From contig CM055098.1 of NCBI GenBank assembly GCA_029204225.1, positions 53,278,728-53,342,727 of the forward strand: a stretch of 64,000 bases of DNA. Direction: 5' to 3'. The stretch's first letter is position 1, and every line of letters begins with the position of its first letter. Of this stretch, positions 12,501 to 25,125 are shown one piece after another. The notes beneath the pieces are model-generated. The model searched no databases. It saw only the letters and a list, made by a program, of their open reading frames with translations, and was not told where the DNA came from. The translations under genes and the position numbers were made by a program. The DNA comes from Diphasiastrum complanatum. Lineage: Eukaryota > Streptophyta > Lycopodiopsida > Lycopodiales > Lycopodiaceae.

Positions 12501-15500
12501 ACCTACTCATTAGGTCGCAGTGCAACTAGATGGTCCAAATAATATCATTTCAGAGGTCTCGTCGTCCCTAAATTTACACTGAGCTCTCCCATGTCAACAA
12601 AAACATTGTCCTCAACCTTTGAAAAGAATATATTGCATCAAAAAATAATTCAAATAATGAACAATTGAAGAAGAGGCCATCAAATGAATCCATAGATGGA
12701 AAAATAGATCTGCGATCAGCCTACATGTGGTATGGTGTTGTACTGTGATTGGACTAGGCTTGTCCACCTAGGCTCCATCCCCGCTCATGGGCCAATACCC
12801 AAGCCAAAGGCTGACTTAAGACTAAAAAAATGGATATGCAGAAGAAGATATGCTGCAAAGAGATGTCAGTAGCTGATGCGACATGAGGTCATGCAGGAAA
12901 GGTATGAGGACTGTGGCTTGTCTGATTGGAAACTTCCAGATAAGCATGGAACTTGGCAACATCAACAGATTATGCACATATGGTGACTCATCAAGGATCA
13001 ATGCAAAAATCTCGGAGTCATCCTCAGGTGTTTAAGAGAGAGTCATCCTCAAGTATCGAAGCAAATTTCTATAATCTGGCTAGTTGAAAAGATACAACAT
13101 TGTACCTCAATGGCCTCTGTAAACTGTTAACATGTTGTGGACTAATTTCTTGAACTGTAAAATCAAGAAATAAGTAGGAAAGCTCGGTAAGCATGTCACT
13201 GTACTCTGGAACACTTTGTGTTTGGCTCAAGCATTGAGCGCATCACGCTGTTGTGTGAGCCACTCAGGATCATGATATTCTTTGTTCCTGCTTAAAACTT
13301 TTCCCAATTGAAAAGCTGATGAGCATCCCTATCTAAGGTTTTTCACCTGTGTCCACCATCTTTATACCCAAAAGTCTGTATGTATAGCATCATGCAGCAG
13401 TGCTTTTTGTTAATACATCTTCTGATTTCAGAAACTCAATTTTCTAACTCCTTTCCATTAGAAAGTTAGCTGGACTTTTCCCTTAAAGCCATGAACAAAA
13501 GAAGAATCATACTTCAGGTTCTGTCGAGAAGGCGGCTAAGTGGGTACCATGAAACTAGAATCCTTGTTTGTATGCCCAAATGTGTGTGAGCAACTACAAA
13601 ATGCCATCCAGTTTAAAATTCATACCTTTAAGTCAGCTGTCTAGCATAAGGCCAACCTCCAATGCTTTATTCGCAAGGTATCTCTTGCCTTGCCATGTCT
13701 CTATGCAGGGCTTGGTCAGTTAAATACCAGCAAACAGTGCTGGAGAAAAGGTCCTCAAAACATGAGCCAAAGGAGTCCAAAAGTTACTCAGATCTATGGG
13801 GCAAATAACCAGCAGATTAGGTCAACAATGGCGTGAATGATCTAGAATAGTAACCAAAAGTTGTTACGAAGGTTTTATTCTGGACAGCCAAAAAAAAAAT
13901 TGACAAGAAAACTTGTCTAAAATACACCAACGTAATCTGTCCCAGCTTGTTGCAAATACTTTAATGGCAACTTCTAATGAGCTTGGATTGCCAAAAATTG
14001 GCTACGCCGTGAATCCAGAATTCTATCACCAGCAGAGACAACAAGAAACGGTGCTACAATTAGTGACCCAAAGACACCACGGTATTAAGCATAGATGGAG
14101 AATGCATACAGAGAGCAGTCATAGAAAAAGGAGATGCTAACAGAACGCGCTAATAGACGCTGCAAATAATTCACTTTGTTAATGTAAAGTAAGTACATAT
14201 ATGCAGATCATTGGAGATTTATTTCTTGTTGTGACTACGACTAACTAATTTTGTAACAATGTATAACATTCTTTTTATCCAAAATGTATGGCAAAGCGTT
14301 GCACACATTCGCGCTAGTCCCTCACTGCCCCTAACAGAAAATCGCTAACAGTTGCTGTCACTGTCCGATTATGTCAGTATCATACCAGTATCGGCTCAAT
14401 TTCGCACTCGGACTCGGTGTTTGCCAGTGTCTGTTGTCGGGGTATCGACCAGTATCGCTGGAAAAGGTTGAAGTTCACTATTCCAACACTTTCACAACTA
14501 TATTGCTTAACCATAGTTCGCTGTCCACAGTGCGCAATTCTGGAACGCTACCAAATCGCAGTTTTTGGAACAATTCTGGAAATCAACCGCGATCTGTTCC
14601 GGAAACCGCTTTTGGAAATAACTCGGATTCCTAGATTTCTGCCTTCTCTTGCAAAGAAGCAGCTTTCTCTAGAGTTAAAACCTCGAGGAATGGCAGGGGT
14701 GATTAAAGAATCTGTAGGGATTGCGATCACAGCTTGACAAAGAACAATTCAGTACACTAATTGAACTAACTCCAACTGATTGTATTCTTAGTATTAAACC
14801 CCTCATCGTCAACTATAATACTAAGGCCAAAACCCAAGAAAAGAAAATCAGTTTATCACTTCCTTCTGTTGTCAGGAAGGGCACCGTCCCTGAACGATTG
14901 TTCCAGAACGATCATGCGTCGAAATACAGTTCTAACACCACCTCACCACCAAAAGTCCCGTGTGTTATCTGAAGCGTCCCCTCACCCTCGCACGTCTTGC
15001 TATCACTGTCACATTCGTATGGAATGGAAGTTTTAACTCGCATACATAGTCTCGTATCAAGCCATTGTGAGCATTTGGGTGCACATTCTCCTAGAGCTCA
15101 TATCTACGGGGCTGGCACAAGAACCTGCTTCCTCCTGTAATGACACGATCTGAAAATAAAAAATTCAAGTACCTGAACTTAGAAAAGGTTTTCAGCCAAA
15201 ATATCGGCCGCAGAAGCTGCTAAAATCCCCATCTAAGGCTATCAGATTCTTACACTGAAGAGGTCAATTGTTGCTAAAGCATTGCTAGGCTTCAGCATGC
15301 AATAACACTCAAATTCAGTGTGTTTTAAGTGTACCAGTTGCAACAAGAACCTTGAAGAATGGCAATCACGGAAAGGTACAATCGAGCAGATATGATTCCT
15401 AAAAATTCCCCACTATTTCACTGTGCAAGGTGTAACTATCCTGCTTGAAACTTTTGATGGACGTATATTTTGCATCAAAGTGAACTTGTTAGAAAAGAAC

Positions 15501-18500
15501 TCTGCAGAGGTTTGAACTTCTGGAAAACGTGAATTCATTACCTGGTGCAAGACACAAAATTGAAATTTATCGTCATAATGTGCAAGTGAATATCTTGTCC
15601 GCCGCCTATTTGACTTCTCCAGCTATTTGGAAAAGAAAGATTATAGTTCTAGGCTGTAGCAGTATTCCCTAGTGCTCCTCCACTTAGACAAAACTTATCG
15701 ATGCCTTACTGATCAAAGCTGACTACATGTTTTTCTTTGAGTTGTGAAGACGTCAAGAATGTGTTAAGATTACGAAATAAGATCCGATAACCTGCATTTT
15801 ACAGACTGCAGCCAATTTAAGCAGCAGTAAGCTCACGGATGTTATTTCAACAGTTAAGCGAAACTTGAAGGATAAAATAGTCGCCATATCCTTTAATTTG
15901 AATTCCTCTCACTGTGAGCTAGATGACTCAGAGAAGCTGTTAGTATGAACACACTGTGGAAGTAAATTTTTGGGATTTGGCAAAAGCTGTGATTGATGGT
16001 GACTTACAAATATTCCAAGTTCACAAGAGAGCTGAAGTCTAAAACTGAGCCATATAAATTGCAATTCCTCATGCTTCTGCAAAACGTTGTTCACAGAAGA
16101 ATAGTCAGAAGTCGAAGAGGATTCAATATTATAAATCTCAAAGTGAAATCAAACTCTTTGAATGAAATTTCTTAAAGTCTGTAAGAGAAAGAGTTTCGAA
16201 AAGCTTGTGCTTGTGGAGACTTAGCCTTACAAACCAGCATAAATACTTTTGGCATCAACTGAAATCTTACAGCTTAAGTAGTGATGAACAATTCGCATAA
16301 GCTGGTGGAATTGGTAGAGGGTCGAATTGATTATTATCAACCTGTCTGGAGGAGCAACCAAGAGCAACAGCTTCTGGAGTCAAAAACATACTTCGAGAAA
16401 GTTCCAAAGGATAATATACTGGACTAACAGTAAATGGAAAACCTCGCAAAATTGAAGTTTCTATCATGACATAAGGAGACATAATCAAACTGTCAGATGA
16501 ATGTTTCTCACATAATTTGCAGAGTAGAAATGTTTGCTAATTCAGATGGTAGAATTCCACTCAGTTTGTTGTTGTCTACCAATCTGCACATATTTTAATG
16601 GTCCCATCAGCACCTTGGCGCAGAGAAATTCTTAAATAAAGAACAAACTTGACCAAAGAGAATATTTTCAGCTATCTAATAATTGCAAATGCAGAAGGGT
16701 TAGAAACAAGCAGAAACTAATGCACTTACAAGTGTTTAAGTACAGGAAGTCTACCAAGATCAGGAGGGATGCTGCCATTTAAAGAGTTGTTATTCATGTG
16801 CCTGGAACAACAGAGTTGGCTTAGCACGTTAACTTTTCATGATAGAAATAAATTAATTCACTTTTCAAGAGATTTTGAGAAAAAAATTTCTCATCTTTAA
16901 TGTACAGCCACACTTTTTCAAGCACATGAAGAACATACAGATGTTTCACACTGCTTAAGTTCCCAAAAGTTGGTGGAATGGGCCCAGAAATTTGATTTTC
17001 ATCGATTTGGAGCCTGTTCATGTTTGTTAACCTTCCCAGTTCCATAGGAAGCTGCCCTGTAAGCTTGTTTCCGTTTAGAAGCCTGACAAGGTTGAAGCAC
17101 CACCATCAGCAAGTAATTACTCCAGACCAACGTGCATCTAACTTGTTAACCTTAATGCACCCTGTCTGCAAAAAATAGGCCCCCTTGACTAAACAAATAA
17201 CCTATGTAAGCATAGTTTCCTCGCTATTACTTCTCTTTCAGCTATATACTTAAGTGCACCTTTTGAATCAACTTTCACTGGGTTTCCAAGAAAATAAATT
17301 TGGCAAAACCTATTTTCAATAACTATTACTTCAGACAATGGTCTTACAGTAATTGAAGATTTTGCAACTTGCCAAGTGTTGAAGGTATACTCCCACTTAT
17401 GCTGTTCCACATTAGATCACTGGCAAAAAATTGACACACAACACAAGGTAATGGCTTGGTAAGGTCAAAGAAATTGCAATATGTAACACATATCAGAGCA
17501 GATTGAGGATCCAACAGGATGTACTCAGAAACTCTAATCTTGGTCTTGATTGGTGCATAGAAGATCACTTGTTAGATACACAAACTAGATGCCAAGGATA
17601 GCCTGATCATGGCTTTCAGAGAAACTACCAACCTAATTCATGAGCACTAGTATTTCTTGGAACAATACGATGATTGGGGTGCTTATGGTGTATGGGGTGC
17701 ACGATCTACTCATAGCTTTATCCACATCTACCTAATTAGGCACCTGGAGGTTGGCATCACGATTCATAAGTAAATTTATCATGCCGAAAAGAGCTTTCAA
17801 ACAGGGAGCAAGCATTTGATTGAAAGTTCTCTCAATAAAAGCCAAACACCATCTCAGCCTGTGTGCTTTGGCAAGTATCTAAACTGGAGTCTGGCATAGT
17901 TAGTAGAATGAAAGGCAGGCAATCTGACTATCTCAGTCATAGCTTGGGCTCTTCCATATGGCAAACCTTTTCATGTCACACGCTTTTAACTAAGTGCTGC
18001 CGTTCACATAAGAGAAAAAATATATGGGACAAGTAAAAAAATAGTTTTGAGACATCTGTATACTAGGCAAAATAAAATAGCTTCATTCACATAGTTGAAG
18101 TACCTATTTTCCATGTCAACATCAGAACAAATAATTGCTTGCCTTGCTCCAATAATTCTAATCAAGATAACCACAGAAAGTAATACCGAGAAAAATGCAC
18201 TCCGAAAGATAAAAAAATTCCAGTGTGAATCATATGGTCACAGTATCCACAAGAATCTAAAAAAAAGTGTATATTTCTAACTATGAAGGTGAACAAAATG
18301 TCATATCTAGCATAGAACATGAACTTAACAACAAAAATTTCATTGAGGGTACTCGACCCACAAAGTCTTGAACAATGAACTTTGAGTGTTTCAAAACATG
18401 CTATGACATTTCTACACATGCAAGTACTAAAGAGTAGGTAACCTCTTAACACAGCCGTAATGCAGAACTTATCCTTTATAGAAATCCAACCAAATGCTTT

Positions 18501-21500
18501 CCTCATTTCAATACTACTATAAGAATTCAAAAGGAAGAACTTTCCATTGCATTCAAAACACTAACAGAAAGGGCATCACTTAAATATATGTCACGCCAAT
18601 GCATCTTCAATAAGCGTTGTAACTTGTAACCTTCTGCAATGATGATCGACTTGAATCATTCTATTTTCTTACATTTTTTTTCTTACTTTTTTAACCTTGA
18701 GATAAATAGCGCTTGTGAGAACAGAAACCAATGTGTACCAACTTGTGGACATATTTGAATCAATAAGTATATGTGACTTAAATTAACTTTACTATATGGA
18801 TATGGCATGGTACAACTGTGCTCCACAACATAAAGAAGTGGGATTTATTAGGACTTACAGAATAGTGACGTTTGTCAAATCTCCAAGCTCTGGAGCAAGC
18901 GATCCTTCCAAATCAAATCCCAGTACATGTCTGTGAGATTTCAAACATCTTTAAGCTTTTGATTAAGCAATCTTAATGAGCTTCCTAAGACTTTGAGACC
19001 TACCACAAAACCCCTCAAATTAAATACTTTTTTGAACGTGATAAAACGGTCTTCCTATGATGCAACAATGTAATGACAGGAATAGAGGAAAATTAGTCAA
19101 ATTACTCTAGAAAGGTACCATTATAGTCTGATTAAATGAACAGATCAAGGAGCTCTTAACTTTTTGAAAGGGATTACTATGGTTACTAGATGGCTTTGTA
19201 TAACGCCAATTGAAAAACCATATTTTTGGATCCACAGATTCATATACCAGGTCATGAGAGGAATCAGAGCTACAGTCAGATATTCTTAACATGCACAAAT
19301 TTAACCAGATAGTTTAAGTATCTCATGGGTCTCTTACCAACAAGATTGACATGCTTCTCATCTTTCAATTGATATTATCTCCATGAAAACCATCAGTGTG
19401 TCTTCCAATCTTTTGCAGAAACTACACCAAAGTGGCATGAGACCAAGAAGTTTTCCTACACCAATGGAAAACTCTCCTCCCATCATCTATAGTTGAAGGT
19501 AGGGAGTTAATCAGGTACACTGACAAAGGTGGAGAGAAAGAAGCATTTTTATACACTATCGTTGCCTGGTCAAGAAATCACGGCCTTCTTCTTCAACCCT
19601 CATTAAGCTTTCAACAGAGGCACACACACATAGTTGATAGAACAATTCCAGCCCAAATTTCCCCAACATATTGGACAGCATTATCTTACAAAGAGAAGAA
19701 GATGCAATACGAAGACTACAAGTTAGTGTTTCCCATATCTCCTCCCAACCACGTTTTCGATGGGCACCACAAGGCATAATCAAGTCCACAACTCATACCT
19801 ACGTCAGATATGGATACAAATCATCCTGTTGGCCAGTCAATCAAAAAGGATCTTACAATGAGTCACAGATGCACTACCAGAATACTGCATAGTGTTTCCC
19901 TTATAATGCACAAATGCCCTCCCAACTATATTCTCACTAGACAGCAATTACTTGAAAGGATCAAGTCTACAGCTCATACCCAAAAAGCTATCAAGAGTAC
20001 GAAGACCACTATGAATTGTTTATTAAATAGCAAATTGCTACCAATGGAATATTGACAATGGTGGGTTATTGAAACTCAGCTAGTGCATCAGAGAATCATT
20101 ATCAGTCTACCGTCAATTTATGTCTAGGTTGCACTTCTACTTGTGCTAGCATGTTCAAAAAGGAAATGTTGGTTAGGTCTTGTATTTAGGTATGAAGTAA
20201 AGAAACAGTGGCTATTGCTTTTCTCTTGATTGCCAGAGTTATGATCAACATATAAAGAGAGAAGATAATATCATATAGCTTCTCTATCAATGTCCACTAT
20301 GACAACAATCTATGGGACAATAAGAACAAAACATAATAGACAATATTATTGTTCACATGCTATTGGAGGTTGAAACAATTTCAGGCCATCACTACATCTT
20401 TTTCCCTGATGCAACATTACCAACAGATTGAGACAGATTTGGCTCCAGCTTCAGTATATTTTGACCAAGTTTTCGCTTTTGTGCATAAATTTCTGCAATA
20501 GATTTTTGGATAAAATAAAGACATATTTGGACTTAAACTATGATTTTAAATTTGGCTGGTTCTTTATTGCATTTGGACATTTCTCAGGCACTTTTGACAA
20601 GCTTTTGAAGGCTGTTTCCACAATTGCTGCTTGCTGGTTTTCTTGGGGGAAGCCTAACAAGTTACCATGGTTAAGATATGAGATTAGATGGTGGAAAAGA
20701 GTTTCAATATCCGTTCAACTACATGAGCGTTTTGCAATATGCAGCCAGCAAAATGCCATGTTTAATAGATATGACTATATTTCGTCTAGATTGTAGTTTC
20801 TAATGCAACAGATTCAATCAATACAGACACATGGTGAGTACCATGGCATCTCCACAATAACCCCAGTCTATACTCTATACTAATTTGACAAAACCCCAAG
20901 TATGATTGCTCACTACTTGATTTCAAAAACAAGGTAATTGTCAACTATTTTACACTGGCTCCTATAGTGAAAATGAGTTAGAGAATTGGTTTTCTAGGGT
21001 TATAAAATACTTACTTTTCTCAGAAGAGTCGAATATCGGCATTGCAAAAAGCAACTTCATTATCCAAATGTTCTCAAACACAGTGGAAACGGTATAAATT
21101 GAAATGAAGTTAAACCCAATAAGTGAAATGAATGAAACTTACAACTCCTCAACATATTGCACTCCATTTCCACCACACAAAACTCCATTCCAATTGTTAC
21201 CACAAGGATCGTCTCCTTTCCAGTTAGCGAGTTTTGAAAGAGGATCATTCCCTATGCTGTTGTGAAATGCTTTCAATGCTGCAGCTGCAATAAAAAAAAC
21301 CCTTAGCAAATGGACACAAATACACAATTGCACTTTTCCTACAGGGATTGTCATTCTCAAAAAGATACAAAACATAGAGCAATCAAATGCCAAGTGTAAA
21401 CGTTTCATAAAAAAGAAAACAAGGCTTCAATGCCTCTTTAGCTATTGTCATATAATCCAATTATGGCCCATTTCAATCTAAAGCAATATCCTTAGAGTTC

Positions 21501-24500
21501 TTTTTCATTTCAGTATTTCAGTTACAAAGCTACTTTCCAATCAAATCCTCTTGATAACTTAAACATGCAATAAAGATATTAATATTGTGAAGTGAGCCTT
21601 GGATCATTTGAAGATGGCAAGCACATGGCATTATTCAGCTAAGAGAAGAAGAAAACTATTATAAAATGTCAAAGAAACATTTTGCGACCATCTAAGCTAA
21701 TGCAGAAATCCTATGCATCAATAAAAAAATAAAATGTTTGTATTTCTTGATCCTATAAGTAAGCTCGATCAATCTTGGTTTCCAAGGAAGACTTATACTT
21801 GGGACCAAAGAAACTTTGGATGCCAAGCTAATCAATCCATTGGATGATCATAAGTAAGCTTGATGAGACGAGCAATAGAAATTCTTTTTACTATTAGCAA
21901 CTCCTAAAAGCTGATTTAATTCCCCATTATTTGACCATTATATCAGGAAAAAATTGGTTGGCAGTAACGTGGGAAGTTTAAGAGGTATTTGAATTTGCAA
22001 CCTCAATATGCAATAATCAATTCAATTGAAATCATAGATTGGAATGTTTGGAATATTTATTATAACTCTATGGCATCTCATGAAGACTACTGGTTAAAAT
22101 GCACGACTGAAAACTGAAACGATTGCCAAGTACCTTTTTTGGCAAGAGCATAGAGTTGTGGACTCCCAATTTTCTTATCTAGGTTTCAATTGCAAGCAAT
22201 TCAACAGTAACATGTCATGCTTCTGATAATGAAAAACATGAATTGTGTCCACATATATGCAGGAGAATCATGCATTTCTCTTTCAGAGAACGTGCCAAAC
22301 ATCCTGTTCCATGACACTCACCAAGATTGACGACAAGATGGTTATAACTTAGAAGAGTGACCACTTGCAACGACAATCTTATAGAGTCAGGCGCATGTTC
22401 TTTCTCCAAACAACATTCTAGAGTGAAATCGTACTCCGACTCAAACTTAAAGGTGGACACGGGCATGATCACAAGGATCCCTTGTAGAGATTATAGGCAC
22501 CCGCGATTCATGCAAAGACAGAAAACTCTATGAGCTCTATCAATACACTCTTTCTTCAAGCCACCCCCTTGCCATATACACATCTATGATCTCTAGGACC
22601 TCCTCCAATTAAGATCACATCCGTTTTCAGACCAATCATTCACGATAAGATGCTTGTGTAGAAATGATCATAATTACATTACAGGAAGCTTTTATTTTCA
22701 AAAGTTACCCTAACGTTGTATCCTCGTGAAGTTCATTTTTATTCTAACAATTCAAGTTCACTCATGTTTACAAGTGCTTCCATAGTAAGCCTCTTTTGAC
22801 TTTGTTTAGTTTGAATAAGATGACAGTAAACCTGGTCAATCTTGATCTTTATTTCCTCTCACCTTGTCATTGTTTTTTTAGTGATGTTGTCTCCATATTT
22901 TCTGGCTTTTTAATGAGAAAATGATGTATTGATCACATGCTTTTGCACAACCCCATCATATGTGCCCCTAAGACTTAGTATCAATATAGCTACAAAACAC
23001 AAGTTATTGTTCGTTGGCTTGCAGAACACCATTTCCATCTTGGATAAAGATGTGTGGCTAGCATGAACAAAGTTCAAACCTATATTGAACCAGCAAGTAA
23101 GTGATCTCCTAGGCTTCATCATTTGGTCTACTTCATAACGTAAAACTAAGACCAGTGAAATGCATAGAAACACTTTTCCAGATTATTCCAAATATCCCCA
23201 AATGATCTACCATCATTTGATATACCCAATCCTGCTACCCTGTTGGAAATAATGATTCAGCTAACATAGCTCTGAAAAGTTATGGAAGAATCATGGCAAA
23301 TGGTTCAAGAGACAATTCACAAACCATGGATCATTTATCCATTCCTAATCTCATTGATAACAAGTATATTTCATCGGCAGACTGTATATGCATGCCAACT
23401 AATTGCTCATGCATAGGGTTAAACAAATCCACCATCCAGCCTAGAGTCAAGGCTACGCCAAACCTACCACAAATCATTGACTGTAGTGTTTCCAATATTC
23501 CATACAACCAATTCATACCATCAATACCTGTTCAGCATGCTGGCAACATCCAGGCCTCCATATGTTAAGAGATCATACCATCAGAATAACAGGAAGTCTT
23601 TTATGCAGGGACTAAACAGATGGAGGTCCATCTGTTTAGTCCCTGCATATGTGGTGGGGAAAATGGTAAAATGTTTACCTTCACCCTAGCCAGGATTGCT
23701 TCCACAGGGCTCGCTTGAACTTAAATAAGAATAAGAAAGAAGAAAAAAGGCAGAAGTGTTTGATAGTCAACATTGAAGATCAAACTGGGCTGATAATAAA
23801 CCTATACTAATGCAAGAACATATATCAAATTTGAAAATCATCACCTAGATAGTAGTAAAATGGAAAATCACGGGAGAAGAAGATTGATGCTCATAATTAT
23901 CTTCCAACGAAAATGACTTTTCAGAATTTTCACCTCACAGCAACAAGCAAAAAAAATATTTGCCAACAAAATGTCTATAACAAAACTTGTCAAAGCCATC
24001 AGGAATTTTCAGGAGAGCATAACAGCAGCAGGTCTAATCTTTCAAGGGCTGGAAAGCAGATGCTATTAGTTGGCAAGTGATGTGTAGAGGATGAAGTTTT
24101 CATTTTGGGCCCACTTTTCTACAGGTTACATCAATTGTAAACTCTTCCTTGTTTTGCTGAATCTGAGAGCATCTTATATAAAAGTGTTGGCGTTTTGTTT
24201 TCCGATATTGCAAGCATCATAGAATCCAGACATACGGAACTCCGTATGACACACAATTCTACAGACAATTAATTACAGCAATTTCATACTCTTCCTTGTT
24301 CAGCTCAATGATATCAGATTTTGCCGAGTTCGTTTCCATGTGGTGTACAGATTATTATTTTCTTTGTGCAAACTTAAAAATTTGAGTTAAACGTGTTTAT
24401 GGAATTGTTGTTCCGCAAGTACAGAACAAAACGAGCTTTTGCTACTACCCCACCACAACGTGCACTTATACAGTCTCATTTTCCTCGTAGATTCTTAGTT

Positions 24501-24610
24501 ATGCCAACTGACTTACTATCTGCAGGATTCGTCGCAGCGGCCACTGTGCCAAACAGAAGGCTGATGCCCAGTAACGAGCAGAGGCACAAAACTCCGCGCA
24601 ATCCTTCCAT
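6552..24610 (-). CDS. LRR receptor-like Ser/Thr kinase, LRR-VIII-1 subfamily (19 exons, 937 aa)
   Basis: Complete plasma-membrane receptor kinase related to At1g06840 and HPCA1. Exons, each with GT-AG junctions: 24610-24517, 21284-21143, 18930-18859, 17419-17348, 17082-16939, 16801-16730, 16583-16512, 16345-16271, 16076-16008, 11600-11532, 11320-11249, 11014-10940, 10807-10299, 10195-10043, 9365-9070, 8794-8743, 8460-8213, 7277-7143, 6944-6552. They sum to 2,814 nt in one open frame. Domains: signal peptide 1-26; N-cap cysteines C59 and C68; about 11 LRRs (79-342), mostly one per 69-75-nt exon with phase-2 introns; Cys-rich ectodomain 343-512; TM 530-550; kinase from 599 with the glycine loop GKGGFG 599-604, K619, E637, HRD 714-716, DFG 734-736, GTPGYLDPEY 760-769 and R851; Ser/Thr-rich tail. 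All catalytic residues are present, so it should be an active RD kinase. The ligand is unknown. Confidence 0.93.
7424..7660 (-). repeat. ~90-bp tandem repeat, about 2.6 copies, in intron 17
   Basis: CAGGGAAAC starts units at 7428, 7518 and 7607 (periods 90 and 89). Each unit includes a GGGAAA...TTTCCC mini-palindrome and TGTGCANAACT...CTGTAA. It makes up much of the 935-bp intron 17 of the receptor kinase. Confidence 0.85.
9366..10042 (-). other. Intron 14 with an anomalous GC-rich segment (about 9560-9690)
   Basis: Most of the intron is AT-rich, but about 9560-9690 is distinctly GC-rich (CGCCGG, GGCGGC). Direct splicing of exon 14 to 15 (T|TG) gives a normal juxtamembrane segment. None of the three minus-strand frames I read through the segment stays open with matching phase. 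It is therefore not called an exon. Confidence 0.5.
11601..16007 (-). other. Intron 9, 4.4 kb, with a compositionally distinct insert near 14285-15010
   Basis: This is the largest intron of the receptor kinase gene. Between about 14285 and 15010 the sequence becomes richer in CG dinucleotides (TCGCACTCGGACTCGG, GGGGTATCGACC), with open frames on both strands and no recognised domain. The abrupt change from AT-rich intron suggests an inserted mobile or captured segment, but I found no terminal repeats or target duplication. Confidence 0.45.
18931..21142 (-). other. Intron 2, 2.2 kb, nothing recognised
   Basis: AT-rich intron sequence. Open frames of up to 122 codons (20428-20796, plus) have no family resemblance. 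Confidence 0.6.
21770..21849 (-). mobile_element. Short tRNA-like SINE, copy 2 (minus strand)
   Basis: The reverse complement shares with 26558-26641 the blocks TTAGCTTGGCATCC, AAAGTTTCTTTGGTCCCA and the end CCTTGGAAACCAAG. The B-box is decayed here. It is flanked by ATAAGTAAGCTCGAT (21755-21769) and ATAAGTAAGCTTGAT (21850-21864), a 15-bp target duplication with one mismatch, which defines an 80-bp insert. It lies in intron 1 of the receptor kinase. Confidence 0.7.
23602..23649. repeat. 48-bp near-perfect palindrome (23-bp arms, 2-bp centre)
   Basis: The arms 23602-23624 and 23627-23649 are fully complementary (core CAGGGACTAAACAGATGGA), separated only by GG. It lies in intron 1. It would extrude or fold as a tight hairpin in DNA or RNA. 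Confidence 0.95.
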
Positions 24611-24953
24611 GCCTCTCCAGCAACTAACCCACATACAATTGCCGCAAAATTTCTGTGCAGATGAGCCGCGGCAGCCGCGAGAATGAATGCACTCAAGGTT
24701 CTATCATACCGGGAGCACTTCCGATCCGAGGCTTAGATAAACAACAAAATCAGTGAATGCGAAAAGGAATTTAGACGCGCCTGATCAATCGCTCCACCAC
24801 CATCACCCTCTCCCTCTCCCTCTCCCTCTCCCTCTCTCCTTTCTCTCCTGCGGCTGCCAGATACCGTGTAGAAGGAAGACTTTTTTTTCTCCTCACGCAC
24901 ACATCCAAAATGCCCCGCGCTTGTACACGTGGCACTTTGACTCTCTTTTATAG
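24611..24953 (-). promoter_or_regulatory. Core promoter and 5' leader of the receptor kinase
   Basis: On the minus strand a TATA box CTATAAAAGAG lies at 24953-24943. A CACGTG G-box (24931-24926) sits about 20 bp downstream of it, so transcription should begin near 24915 and give a leader of roughly 300 nt. The leader contains a (GAGGGA)n tract (24836-24806) and two short upstream frames: 24803-24771 (10 codons plus stop) and 24707-24693 (ATG ATA GAA CCT TGA). The start codon at 24610 was chosen because it opens a clear signal peptide in frame with the LRRs. The in-frame region of another frame starting near 24696 has no ATG. Confidence 0.65.
24806..24836 (+). repeat. (CCCTCT)n hexamer microsatellite in the 5' leader
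   Basis: About five CCCTCT units, read as GAGGGA on the gene's strand, lie in the predicted 5' UTR. Confidence 0.9.
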
Positions 24954-25125
24954 TTCCAAAGTGTGTCTTCCATTTATCCATCCAAGGCAACTGAAGTACC
25001 CAAGACGAGCTCGTGCTGGGACGCCGCCCCTTCTCCCCCTCCCCCACCCTGAAGTCGCCTAATGGCACTTGAAGATGTTACTAAGGAATAGGATCATTCA
25101 TAGATATAGATTAAAATCCGAGATC

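Larger units (their letters stand above)
21285..24516 (-). other. Intron 1, 3.2 kb, containing a SINE copy and a palindrome
   Basis: The intron lies between the signal-peptide exon and the N-cap exon, with a GTAAGT donor and TTGCAG acceptor. It carries the SINE at 21770-21849 and the palindrome at 23602-23649. The rest shows no coding or repeat signal. Confidence 0.7.

Noticed and set aside
13640..13690. Possible extra exon in intron 9
   Set aside because: No LRR motif and no phase-2 splice pair; exons 9 and 10 join in frame without it.
16267..16488. Minus-strand frame of 73 codons as an independent peptide
   Set aside because: Only its last part (16345-16271) is real, as an LRR exon; the rest is intron.
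21003..21060. Candidate LRR exon ending at a GTAAGT near 21014 on the minus strand
   Set aside because: No suitable acceptor 72 bp upstream and no LRR motif. Exon 2 splices in phase directly to 18930-18859, giving a proper LRR.
24499..24696. 65-codon frame overlapping the receptor kinase start
   Set aside because: It has no ATG at its left end (the codon is TTG), is in another frame, and the signal-peptide frame from 24610 splices correctly to the LRRs.
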